Of a DNA stretch of 6,093 bases, positions 1 through 5,170 are shown piece after piece. Position 1 is the stretch's first letter. The number at the start of each line of letters is the position of its first letter. The stretch comes from Bryobacterales bacterium (GTDB lineage Bacteria; Acidobacteriota; Terriglobia; Bryobacterales; Bryobacteraceae). The position numbers were made by a program, and so were the translations under genes. The notes under the pieces are model-generated. The model was not told the origin of the DNA. It was given only the letters and a program-made list of their open reading frames with translations, and did not search any database. The DNA is taken from positions 9,789-15,881 of the forward strand of contig DOZZ01000055.1 in the NCBI GenBank assembly GCA_003517725.1, given 5' to 3'.

Positions 1-152
1 CCTGCCGATCAGCACGATCCATCTCCCTCGTTGCAGTGATACGCTAAGCGGAATTAGGAGGCAGGACGTATGCTCACGCGGGTGGCCCTACGTGACTCTG
101 AGCTTACCGGACTGCGCAAATTGGAAACACAACCGCTAGGAGATTAGGACCG

Positions 153-338
153 ATGCTGAACAAACTAACAAAAGGGCTCAAGTTGAAGATGATGGTCTCT
201 CAGATGAGCATGCCACAAGCAGTGCCAACGGCGGGCGCCCCCGACCATTTCGTGCATGTCGTCCCCAGGCAATACAAGCTTCGCATCCGCAGCCCAATCC
301 CGGCGATCCTTGCCCCGTCGAGTCGGGATTTCACGTGA
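153..338 (+). CDS. Small unknown ORF upstream of, and overlapping, the deamidase-like gene
   Basis: This 61-residue product is not recognised. It starts at an ATG with AGGAG 10 bases upstream (138-142) and AGGA at 146-149. The N-terminus is basic and Met-rich (MLNKLTKGLKLKMMVSQMSM), followed by a more ordinary stretch containing DHFVHVVPRQYKLRIRSP. It has no obvious signal peptide or membrane segment. Its TGA stop (336-338) overlaps the GTG start (335-337) of the next ORF as GTGA, an arrangement typical of translational coupling. Two readings are possible. It may be a real small partner of the downstream protein. Or it may be the 5' part of a single longer gene split by a frameshift, since the downstream frame stays open back to a TAG at 137-139 but has no good start there. 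Existence as a separate protein is uncertain. Confidence 0.35.
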   Translation: MLNKLTKGLKLKMMVSQMSMPQAVPTAGAPDHFVHVVPRQYKLRIRSPIPAILAPSSRDFT

Positions 339-751
339 ACCCGGAACGGAACTTTCTCTTTTTTCCATGGATTCAGGGAAAGATTTCCTACGTGGTTTTG
401 AATCAGAACTTGCCGGTCTTCACGGGGCCCATGTCAGGCTGCTGGCTGGTCATCTTCACGCTGAATGGCGAAACCTGCTTCGGCCACATCGGCACCTTTA
501 TGAACCCTTGGACGCCGGATTCCATCCAGGCGGTGAATTTCTGGAAAATCGCGGTCGGTACCCGTAAGGTGACAGTGATCAAGGGCTTCAAGCCCATCGC
601 GGAAGGGTCGCAAGTAGGGTTCGGCGCCCTTTCGGTACACCGCGACTTCTACACCATCGGTTTTAACATGGGCCAGAACCCGGCAACATCGGTGTTTTAC
701 CACCAGGTGACCGCGGTGACACCTGTACCGTCCATGCCGTTGAATATGTAA
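335..751 (+). CDS. Small protein with a CNF1/BLF1/CheD-like Cys-His deamidase signature
   Basis: This 138-residue protein of unassigned function starts at GTG, overlapping the preceding stop. The region before the core reads FLFFPWIQGKISYVVL and looks like the first beta strands of a compact domain. The core is TGPMSGCWL (T30 to L38), then a short strand-turn, then GHIGT (H51 to T54). That gives T30-x5-C36-x14-H51. Known family facts: BLF1 uses T88, C94, H106; CheD uses T21, C27, H44; CNF1 uses C866 and H881 with an LSGC motif. The Thr-to-Cys spacing here equals that of BLF1 and CheD, and the Cys-to-His spacing equals that of CNF1. I infer a glutamine deamidase or transglutaminase-like fold, possibly an effector or toxin domain. 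There is no signal peptide, and no immunity gene is identified. The rest (about 75-138) is beta-rich. A tRNA 3' fragment lies about 60 bases downstream, which suggests mobile-element cargo. The target is unknown. Confidence 0.6.
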   Translation: MNPERNFLFFPWIQGKISYVVLNQNLPVFTGPMSGCWLVIFTLNGETCFGHIGTFMNPWTPDSIQAVNFWKIAVGTRKVTVIKGFKPIAEGSQVGFGALSVHRDFYTIGFNMGQNPATSVFYHQVTAVTPVPSMPLNM

Positions 752-811
752 AAGGCGGAAGGCCCGACGATAAGATGTGGGCCCATCGTTTAATCCCTCG
801 CGCTCGGCTTG

Positions 812-851
812 TGTAATCAGAGGGTCGCAGGTTCGATTCCTGTCGCCGACA
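812..851 (+). pseudogene. 3' half of a tRNA gene, probably tRNA-Thr(NGT); candidate attachment site
   Basis: The segment holds the end of an anticodon loop (TAA after a GT at 812-816), the 3' anticodon-stem strand TCAGA (817-821), and a GGGTC variable loop. A T arm follows: stem GCAGG 827-831, loop TTCGATT 832-838, stem CCTGT 839-843. Next come the 3' acceptor strand CGCCGAC (844-850) and discriminator A851. No matching 5' acceptor (GTCGGCG) or D arm lies upstream, and position 33 would be G instead of T, so homology stops in the anticodon loop. No CCA is encoded. A free tRNA 3' half breaking in the anticodon loop is the usual product of site-specific integration into a tRNA gene. On this strand the element would lie to the left. 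The Thr assignment rests only on the last two anticodon bases, GT. Confidence 0.65.
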
Positions 852-941
852 CCCGTCAAAACCGCCTCCAAATCTTTCCAAGCGGCTCTCTCGCGCGCTA
901 CTCTTTTAGGCACCGCCCCAGCGGGCGAGAGGAAATTTCTA

Positions 942-1208
942 ATGCTGAGTGAGCAGGAAGCAGTAGTACACGGCTGGCGCCAGGCCATATCCACCAGCTT
1001 CGATGAGCCGTATGACCAAAACGCGGGCCTGCGCGAGTATCTCGTGGCCAGACATGTTCAGATCTCGCTACGCGGCCACCTGATCGCCCTCGAAAAAGGA
1101 GATGTGGTTATCTTCAAGTTCTACGGCATCGCCACCGTCAATCGCGTCGGTGGCAACGCCAAGACGTTCATCTCGCTCTCGGAAATCGATTTCGTGCAGT
1201 GTGGATGA
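942..1208 (+). CDS. Conserved-looking hypothetical protein, 88 aa
   Basis: The product is not recognised. The open frame extends upstream to 777, but those codons run through the tRNA fragment. The ATG at 942 is preferred because AGAGGA (928-933) sits 8 bases upstream. The N-terminal half is predicted helical and acidic/amphipathic (MLSEQEAVVHGWRQAI, then a DEPYDQNAGLREYL stretch). The second half (about 37-86) looks like a small beta-rich domain, with HVQISLRGHLIALEKGDVVIFKFYGIATV followed by a KTFISLSEIDFV strand and a final Cys-Gly. There is no signal peptide, membrane segment or catalytic motif. It is the first gene on the chromosome side of the tRNA remnant. The SD lies in one arm of a 7-bp inverted repeat (888-894 with 925-931), which might weaken initiation. 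Function is unknown. Confidence 0.65.
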   Translation: MLSEQEAVVHGWRQAISTSFDEPYDQNAGLREYLVARHVQISLRGHLIALEKGDVVIFKFYGIATVNRVGGNAKTFISLSEIDFVQCG

Positions 1209-1268
1209 CGCCGCGGTAGACCCCGTACTGAATCGTTAGAACTAATCCGACAAAGCGCCTCGCGGCTC

Positions 1269-1296
1269 TTCCCAGACGCGTATTCGGCGATATACT
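1269..1296 (+). promoter_or_regulatory. Candidate promoter of the sugar-binding protein gene
   Basis: TATACT at 1291-1296 is a good -10 element. TTCCCA at 1269-1274 is a weak -35 at 16-bp spacing. The start would fall near 1303, giving a leader of about 20 nt that contains the ribosome binding site. The call is by eye from the E. coli-type consensus. Confidence 0.4.
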
Positions 1297-1323
1297 CCTG
1301 TATGCCAGAAGGAGAGTCAAGCC

Positions 1324-2304
1324 ATGCGGTTGCGCATCAGACTACTCGTCGTCCTCACCGTTTTCACATCCCTCGTCTCCAGCGGTTGTGGCACTTCACA
1401 GCCCGCCCAACAAGGCCACTATTATCTGGTCGCCACAAACATCAAATTGCCGTACTGGCAGGCCGCGCAGGCCGGCCTCACGCGCGCCGCCACGCAACTC
1501 GGTGTCACCGCCGAAATGGTCGGCCCCGACACCTACGATCCGCGCGAGCAGCATGAAGAGTTTCAGCGCGCCCTGCGTAAAGATCCGGCTGGCATCCTGA
1601 TTTCCGTGGCCGACCGTCGCCTCATGCGCAACGACATCAACGGGGCCATTGCCAAAAACATTCCCGTCTTCACCATGGATTCCGACGCCGAATACAGCAA
1701 GAGGCTCTTGTTCATCGGAACCGACAACTATAAAGCCGGCACCATGATCGCGACTTCCGTCGCAAAAACCCTCAACGACAAGGGCAACGTGGCGGTCTTC
1801 ACCATGCCCGAGCAGCTCAACCTGGTGCAGCGCCAGAGTGGCTTAAGCGACTACTTCGCGGCGCACTCCAAAATCAAAATAGCCCGCGTGGTGGACATGC
1901 AGGGAGACCCGCGCGTGGCCTTCGATACCGCAAAAGATATCGTCGAAAAGGGCGAGAAAGTGGACGCGTTCGTGTGTCTCGAAGCGATCGCCTGTGCTGA
2001 AATTGCCGAAGTGCTGAGCCGCGCCAACGTGAAGGGCAAATTAGTGTTTGCCATGGATACCGACCCGCGCACGCTCGACGGCATCAAGAAGGGTGTGATC
2101 AGCGCCACTCTCGCGCAGAAGCCTTACACCATGGCCTACGTGGGATTGCGCATGCTGGCCGATCTCAACCTGTCCAAACCCGGCAAGCTGGACCGGGCTT
2201 GGTCCATGACGCCGTTCTCGCCGATTCCGAGCACGGTCGACACGGGCGTTACGCTGATCGATGCGGACAACGTGGATTCGTATCAAACGGCTGCTGAACA
2301 GTAG
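1324..2304 (+). CDS. Periplasmic sugar-binding protein, RbsB-like lipoprotein (Peripla_BP_4 type)
   Basis: This 326-residue solute-binding protein of the ribose/galactose/xylose ABC class would capture a sugar or sugar-like ligand outside the inner membrane. The N-terminus has basic residues, a hydrophobic stretch (L7-V18) and Cys22 in LVSSGC. It reads as a lipoprotein signal, though the -3 position is Ser instead of Leu. Family hallmarks follow: NIKLPYWQAAQAG (39-51) for the first lobe, then PAGILISVAD (88-97), then IPVFTMDSD (113-121) and LLFIGTDNYKAGTMIA (128-143). The last two match the hinge and ligand-contact region of RbsB relatives. VFAMDTDP (241-248) and GVISATLAQKPY (257-268) match the C-lobe. 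The start is fixed by AAGGAG at 1309-1314. No permease or ATPase gene is adjacent, so it is an orphan that either shares a transporter encoded elsewhere or serves as a sensor. The exact ligand cannot be read. Confidence 0.88.
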   Translation: MRLRIRLLVVLTVFTSLVSSGCGTSQPAQQGHYYLVATNIKLPYWQAAQAGLTRAATQLGVTAEMVGPDTYDPREQHEEFQRALRKDPAGILISVADRRLMRNDINGAIAKNIPVFTMDSDAEYSKRLLFIGTDNYKAGTMIATSVAKTLNDKGNVAVFTMPEQLNLVQRQSGLSDYFAAHSKIKIARVVDMQGDPRVAFDTAKDIVEKGEKVDAFVCLEAIACAEIAEVLSRANVKGKLVFAMDTDPRTLDGIKKGVISATLAQKPYTMAYVGLRMLADLNLSKPGKLDRAWSMTPFSPIPSTVDTGVTLIDADNVDSYQTAAEQ

Positions 2305-2324
2305 AAAGGTGGACTCAAACACAA

Positions 2325-2350
2325 CGGGGTTCCGATACTACGGAACCCCG
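2325..2350 (-). terminator. Perfect 10-bp hairpin between convergent genes
   Basis: CGGGGTTCCG (2325-2334) pairs perfectly with CGGAACCCCG (2341-2350) around a 6-nt loop. On the minus strand the stem is followed by a T-rich stretch (TTGTGTTT) and lies 28 nt past the stop of the PEP-CTERM gene, so it fits best as that gene's terminator. It has no T run on the plus strand but may also stop transcription from the sugar-binding gene, whose stop is 20 nt upstream. Confidence 0.7.
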
Positions 2351-2377
2351 CTGCGTAGCGTGCCTGATGAATTTCTG

Positions 2378-3145
2378 TTAGCGAACCGCTTGCGTTTGAC
2401 GCGATTTGCGGGTCAGAAGCTTGCCGGCGAACAAGAGCATGCCGCCCGAAGCGGCCAGTACCAGGGACTCCGGTTCCGGCGTCTGGCTGCCACCGCCGCC
2501 ACCACCGCCGGTTGTGCCCGCAACAGTGCCCAGAGAAAAGGTTTCCGGGCCGCCGCTCGAGCCCGAGAGTGAAGCGCTTAGCCCCACCACCGTGCCATTG
2601 GCAGGGTTGAAGACTCCAGCCGTCGTGGCGGCTAAAGCCTGCGTGGTGTCCAGGCCGAAAACAAACCCGGATTTCCCGATTCCCGAGAAGGTCTCGGGAA
2701 AGGTGCACGTTGGAGAGCTGGCGAGGCCTGGGCAGCTGAACCCTACAGTCTGGTATAAGAGCGTTCCCGTCGAACTATAAAAAGTGGCAGTCAGTCCGGT
2801 TAAAGTGATCGGCCCCCCAGAAGGCTGGTCAGCGTTGAAGACGATCGCAAAATTAGAAGCGCTCGTCACGCCCGCGGCGGTCAGCGGTTGCGGCCCGATT
2901 TGACTCGTGCCGGTCTTCACGTCAGCGCCCGATCCCGTACACGGGCCGGTCAATGTGTTACCGATCTGACTTGATGTTGCGCCCACGCATCCGATTTCAG
3001 TGTTCGTGTCCTGAATCGTCAGGATCGTCGCGACTGTGCCCAATCCGGTCCCGGTGACCGCGATGGGCGAGGTTAAGACCAGACTGGCCGATGCCGTTTG
3101 GCATAAACCAGTCAGAAAGATGGTGCCCAGTAACCCTATTCTCAC
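2378..3145 (-). CDS. Secreted PEP-CTERM sorting-domain protein
   Basis: This 255-residue exported protein is probably anchored or released through the exosortase system. I chose the GTG start at 3145 because GGAGG sits 5 bases before it and it gives a clean signal peptide, MRIGLLGTIFLTGLCQTASA, ending in an A-S-A cleavage site. An upstream TTG would only add 11 charged residues. The mature part (21-210) is Thr/Ser/Gly-rich and beta-like, with four cysteines near 53, 69, 138 and 147 that could form two disulfides. The C-terminus has a run of seven glycines (213-219) followed by T-PEP (222-225), a hydrophobic segment (about 228-243) and basic RKSR (246-249). That is the standard PEP-CTERM order. 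Proteins of this type are linked to extracellular matrix and surface layers. No exosortase or EPS gene is in view. The specific role is unknown. Confidence 0.88.
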   Translation of the reverse strand: MRIGLLGTIFLTGLCQTASASLVLTSPIAVTGTGLGTVATILTIQDTNTEIGCVGATSSQIGNTLTGPCTGSGADVKTGTSQIGPQPLTAAGVTSASNFAIVFNADQPSGGPITLTGLTATFYSSTGTLLYQTVGFSCPGLASSPTCTFPETFSGIGKSGFVFGLDTTQALAATTAGVFNPANGTVVGLSASLSGSSGGPETFSLGTVAGTTGGGGGGGSQTPEPESLVLAASGGMLLFAGKLLTRKSRQTQAVR

Positions 3146-3185
3146 TGTTTCCTCCAGGATCCTCACACGAGGAACCAATGCTCAA

Positions 3186-3216
3186 ATTATCGATTTGTTC
3201 GGCCTCCGAAGTCCAA
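3186..3216 (-). promoter_or_regulatory. Weak candidate promoter of the PEP-CTERM gene
   Basis: On the minus strand GATAAT (3191-3186) differs from the -10 consensus by one base. TTGGAC (3216-3211) is a poor -35 at a long 19-bp spacing. The leader would be about 35 nt. The -10 is the only convincing part. Confidence 0.3.
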
Positions 3217-3326
3217 TAAGAAAAGGCCTAATTCACACGGTCGACCAAAAACATATTCAAACGCACAAACGGGTGAAAGACGCGGGTCCGGTGCTTCTAT
3301 TTACGTTTCTTTTTGGTTTACGGGAC

Positions 3327-3359
3327 GAACATAGGTTCCACTCGATAGAACGCCAGTTC
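3327..3359. promoter_or_regulatory. Two GAAC-N4-GTTC palindromes 21 bp apart, candidate operators
   Basis: GAAC-ATAG-GTTC occupies 3327-3338 and GAAC-GCCA-GTTC occupies 3348-3359. The start-to-start distance is 21 bp, two helical turns, so both face the same side of the DNA. The half-sites and spacer equal the core of the LexA/DinR box of Firmicutes and Actinobacteria, and the first copy, with a C before it, comes close to the full box. They lie between the divergent PEP-CTERM and PilZ-J genes, upstream of the promoter of the latter. The binding protein is an inference. Each could also form a very short RNA hairpin. Confidence 0.45.
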
Positions 3360-3400
3360 TTTGATGGGCACGGCCTTTCATAATTACGTTATAATTTCCG

Positions 3401-3428
3401 TTGACAAAAGTATGTTGGGCTTTATAGG
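3401..3428 (+). promoter_or_regulatory. Promoter of the PilZ-J protein gene
   Basis: A perfect TTGACA (3401-3406) is followed after 16 bp by TATAGG (3423-3428). The transcript would start near 3435, leaving a leader of about 88 nt. A perfect TATAAT at 3390-3395 just upstream has no -35 at proper spacing and may be incidental or part of an AT-rich upstream element. Confidence 0.5.
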
Positions 3429-3522
3429 CTGAGACACCGAGCTTGGAAACCCGCTAAATAAACATTTTTTGTGGCCGGGGCGAAGTAGCTTTTTTTTCGA
3501 CGAATAAAAAGAGGAGCACGAA

Positions 3523-4482
3523 ATGCGAGCGAATCGGCGCCGGGAGCCGCGGTCGACCTCAAAACGCGATTACTCCATTACCTGGCAGGATGGTAACGGC
3601 GTAACGCATTCCGCGAATGTCGGCGGCGTAGATTTTTCCGTTTCCGGTATCGGCTTTCGCTCGCGCATGGAATTACGCGTCGGCCGAGGTGTCTATGTCC
3701 AGGGGCCCGGGGGGCATCCCACCGGCTACGGCGTGGTTCGTCACTGCTTTGGCCGCAACGGCGTCTATATCGTCGGAATCGAGCTCGACGAGGAAACCAA
3801 GAAGACCAGCGCCGCAGTGACCGCCGACATTGAGGATTATTACGCTTTTCTGCAAATAAGCTCCACGGCCGAAACCGACACGATTCACCGGATCTACCGC
3901 TTTTGGGCGAGCCGTTTCCACCCGGATAAAGCCGACACGGGCGACCCGGACAAGTTCCTGCTGCTGAATCGCGCCTATGAAGTGCTCTCCGACCCGGTGC
4001 GCCGCGCCGAATACGATCGCGAGCTCGGGATCAAAAAAGAAGAGCCCATCCGGGTCTTCGAGGCCGTTGATTTTCTGGACGGCATCGAGGGCGAGTTGAA
4101 CCGCCGTCTGGGCGTGCTGTCGCTCCTCTATAACCGCCGCCGCACCAATTCGCGCCATCCTCACGTCTCGTTGGAGGAATTGGAGATTCGCATGGGCTTC
4201 CCGCGCGAATATCTGGACTTCACCACGTGGTACCTGAAGAGCAAAAAGTACATCACCAGGTCGGACAACTCGGATTTCAACCTGACCGCCGAAGGCGTCG
4301 ATTTTGTCGAAGCCAACTATGCCACCACCCCCATGCTCCAAAAGCTGCTCGCCGGTGGTGTCGAAACGGTGACCGGCTTCCGTACTCCAGGAGGCGGCGG
4401 GTATTCCGATCGGCTTTTCGTCGTAATTCCCGAGGAAGACGGTGCTGAACAGTCCTTTGAAGCTGGTGCGGGCGCTGCCTAA
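3523..4482 (+). CDS. PilZ-like domain fused to a J domain and a winged-helix-like tail
   Basis: This 319-residue, probably cytoplasmic protein has three visible parts. Residues 5-92 look like PilZ: an RxxxR (R6-R10) near the N-terminus, D37-x-S39-x-x-G42 in VDFSVSGIG, and a closing YIVGIELDEE strand. Both c-di-GMP motifs are present. Residues 105-168 form a J domain with helix II, the H133-P134-D135 triad in RFHPDKAD, and helix III LLLNRAYEVLSDP then RRAEYDRELG. Residues about 195-265 have a winged-helix look (SLEELEIRMGFPREYLDF, then a FNLTAEGVDFVEAN wing and helix). The tail is Gly-rich then acidic. Family knowledge: PilZ binds c-di-GMP, and J domains stimulate the Hsp70 ATPase through HPD. 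I infer a c-di-GMP-controlled cochaperone or scaffold. The start is fixed by GAGGAG 6 bases before the ATG. Partner and target are unknown. Confidence 0.87.
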   Translation: MRANRRREPRSTSKRDYSITWQDGNGVTHSANVGGVDFSVSGIGFRSRMELRVGRGVYVQGPGGHPTGYGVVRHCFGRNGVYIVGIELDEETKKTSAAVTADIEDYYAFLQISSTAETDTIHRIYRFWASRFHPDKADTGDPDKFLLLNRAYEVLSDPVRRAEYDRELGIKKEEPIRVFEAVDFLDGIEGELNRRLGVLSLLYNRRRTNSRHPHVSLEELEIRMGFPREYLDFTTWYLKSKKYITRSDNSDFNLTAEGVDFVEANYATTPMLQKLLAGGVETVTGFRTPGGGGYSDRLFVVIPEEDGAEQSFEAGAGAA

Positions 4483-4573
4483 GAGACTCACTAAAAGCTA
4501 AATCTTTTAAGCTGTTACGTCGGATCGAGAAACATCGCGCGAACTGGAACGCCCTCCCGGACTGTACAAATCG

Positions 4574-4632
4574 TTTACTTTAGTAAAATAAATGCATTTT
4601 AATCTTGCTTTTATTTAGCTTTTTGTTATAAG
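4574..4632 (+). promoter_or_regulatory. AT-rich promoter region with two palindromes
   Basis: TGTTATAAG (4624-4632) is an extended -10 element with TATAAG at 4627-4632. TTGCTT (4605-4610) is a weak -35 at 16-bp spacing. Just upstream lie two palindromes: TTTACT-TT-AGTAAA (4574-4587) and AAATGCATTT (4590-4599). Their place next to the -35 fits an operator or an AT-rich UP-like element. They stand out against the GC-rich surroundings. Confidence 0.45.
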
Positions 4633-4666
4633 CTGGCGTTTCGAATTGCTTTCAGGAGCTTTAAAG

Positions 4667-5074
4667 ATGAGCAACGCGCAATTGCTTGAAGTAGAAGTCG
4701 GTCGCGTTATTCGATACGCCGCATCACGTTCTTCCTGGACGCTGATTCCCGTGATGCCCAACCTGTTCCGCATCAGTCAGAAATTGGAAGACCTGATGCG
4801 TGACCTGGAAACCGCCGAAGTGTGGCCCGCACCCGATGATTTGAACCGTTTGTCGCGCGCCATCCACGCGCTGCGCAAGCCGTTTTCCTCACCCCTTTTT
4901 CACGTCATCATCGATCGCATCGAGTACTTCAATTTGCAACTGGCCGGCTATGCCGAAAATCTTTTCATGGCAGGGCGCCCGGAGTTCCAGAACGTACTGC
5001 CCAAAACCGCGCTGCGCGTCGGACCCATCTCCGAAAACAGCGCTTTATTCGAGCCCATTCTCCGCTCGGCGTAA
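4667..5074 (+). CDS. Hypothetical helical protein, 135 aa
   Basis: The product is not recognised. The ATG at 4667 is preferred over an in-frame TTG at 4646, because AGGAG (4654-4658) is placed 8 bases before the ATG and lies inside the longer reading. The sequence is almost all predicted helix: residues 5-20, then ISQKLEDLMRDLETAEVW (36-53), then LNRLSRAIHALRKPF (59-73), then a long helix LFHVIIDRIEYFNLQLAGYAENLFMAG (77-103). The pattern is amphipathic, which suggests a small helical bundle or a dimer. There is no signal peptide, membrane segment or Cys. The C-terminal 30 residues are less ordered (LPKTALRVGPISEN). It has its own promoter and ends before an intrinsic terminator, so it is a single-gene unit. 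The function is not inferred. Confidence 0.72.
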   Translation: MSNAQLLEVEVGRVIRYAASRSSWTLIPVMPNLFRISQKLEDLMRDLETAEVWPAPDDLNRLSRAIHALRKPFSSPLFHVIIDRIEYFNLQLAGYAENLFMAGRPEFQNVLPKTALRVGPISENSALFEPILRSA

Positions 5075-5103
5075 TCGCGCCGTCTGAAATCTTACGCTCG
5101 GCG

Positions 5104-5152
5104 TGCCCGATCACTGCGGGAGGACGTTCTCTTGTAGTGGGCGGGCATTTTT
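5104..5152 (+). terminator. Intrinsic terminator after the 135-aa gene
   Basis: TGCCCG (5104-5109) pairs with CGGGCA (5142-5147), and CACT (5112-5115) pairs with AGTG (5136-5139), with a 2x2 internal loop between the helices. A run of five T (5148-5152) follows at once. The 20-nt apical loop is larger than usual. Confidence 0.6.
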
Positions 5153-5155
5153 GCG

Positions 5156-5164
5156 TGACATAAT
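5156..5164 (+). promoter_or_regulatory. Extended -10 promoter of the ComEA-like gene, likely leaderless
   Basis: TGA-CATAAT has the TGn extension (5156-5158) and a -10 hexamer with one mismatch (5159-5164). The transcript start expected 6-7 bases further on falls on or next to the ATG at 5171. No Shine-Dalgarno sequence lies in that interval. No good -35 is seen, as is usual for extended -10 promoters. Confidence 0.45.
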
Positions 5165-5170
5165 GCTCCC

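Larger units (their letters stand above)
3146..3522. other. 377-bp divergent intergenic control region
   Basis: This gap holds the paired GAAC-N4-GTTC sites, the TTGACA promoter and an AT-rich core around 3379-3398. It also has a possible long-range inverted repeat (ACCAAAAA 3244-3251 with TTTTTGGT 3310-3317) and a leader with T runs at about 3464-3469 and 3490-3497 before the GAGGAG ribosome site (3511-3516). I see no coding sequence in it and no riboswitch class that I can name. Confidence 0.6.

Noticed and set aside
256..567. Plus-strand frame with a 103-aa open reading
   Set aside because: It overlaps the deamidase-like gene in another frame, is His/Arg/Leu-rich as shadow frames are, and has no ribosome site.
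663..881. Minus-strand reading frame containing a RRQESNLRPSDY-type sequence
   Set aside because: This peptide is the well-known false translation of the antisense of a tRNA 3' half, which lies at 812-851. The parallel frame with NRTCDPLI is the same artefact.
777..941. Upstream extension of the 88-aa protein
   Set aside because: The extra 55 codons run through the tRNA remnant, while the ATG at 942 has its own well-placed ribosome site.
3146..3178. Upstream TTG start for the PEP-CTERM protein
   Set aside because: It would put 11 charged residues before the signal peptide and would swallow the GGAGG ribosome site of the GTG at 3145.
3244..3317. Long-range inverted repeat ACCAAAAA/TTTTTGGT
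   Set aside because: Eight A/T-rich base pairs across a 58-base gap in an AT-biased spacer are likely to arise by chance. Noted only as a descriptive item.
3420..3470. Possible TPP or c-di-GMP riboswitch (CTGAGA and GGAAACCC strings)
   Set aside because: CTGAGA is present, but the second conserved TPP strand and the GEMM core tetraloop/receptor are not found.
3673..4491. Long minus-strand open frame opposite the PilZ-J gene
   Set aside because: It is a shadow of a GC-rich gene. The plus strand has recognisable PilZ and J-domain motifs and a ribosome site.
4492..4509. TAAAAG-CTAAAT-CTTTTA hairpin after the PilZ-J gene as terminator
   Set aside because: The stem is AT-rich and is not followed by a T run, so it is too weak to call.
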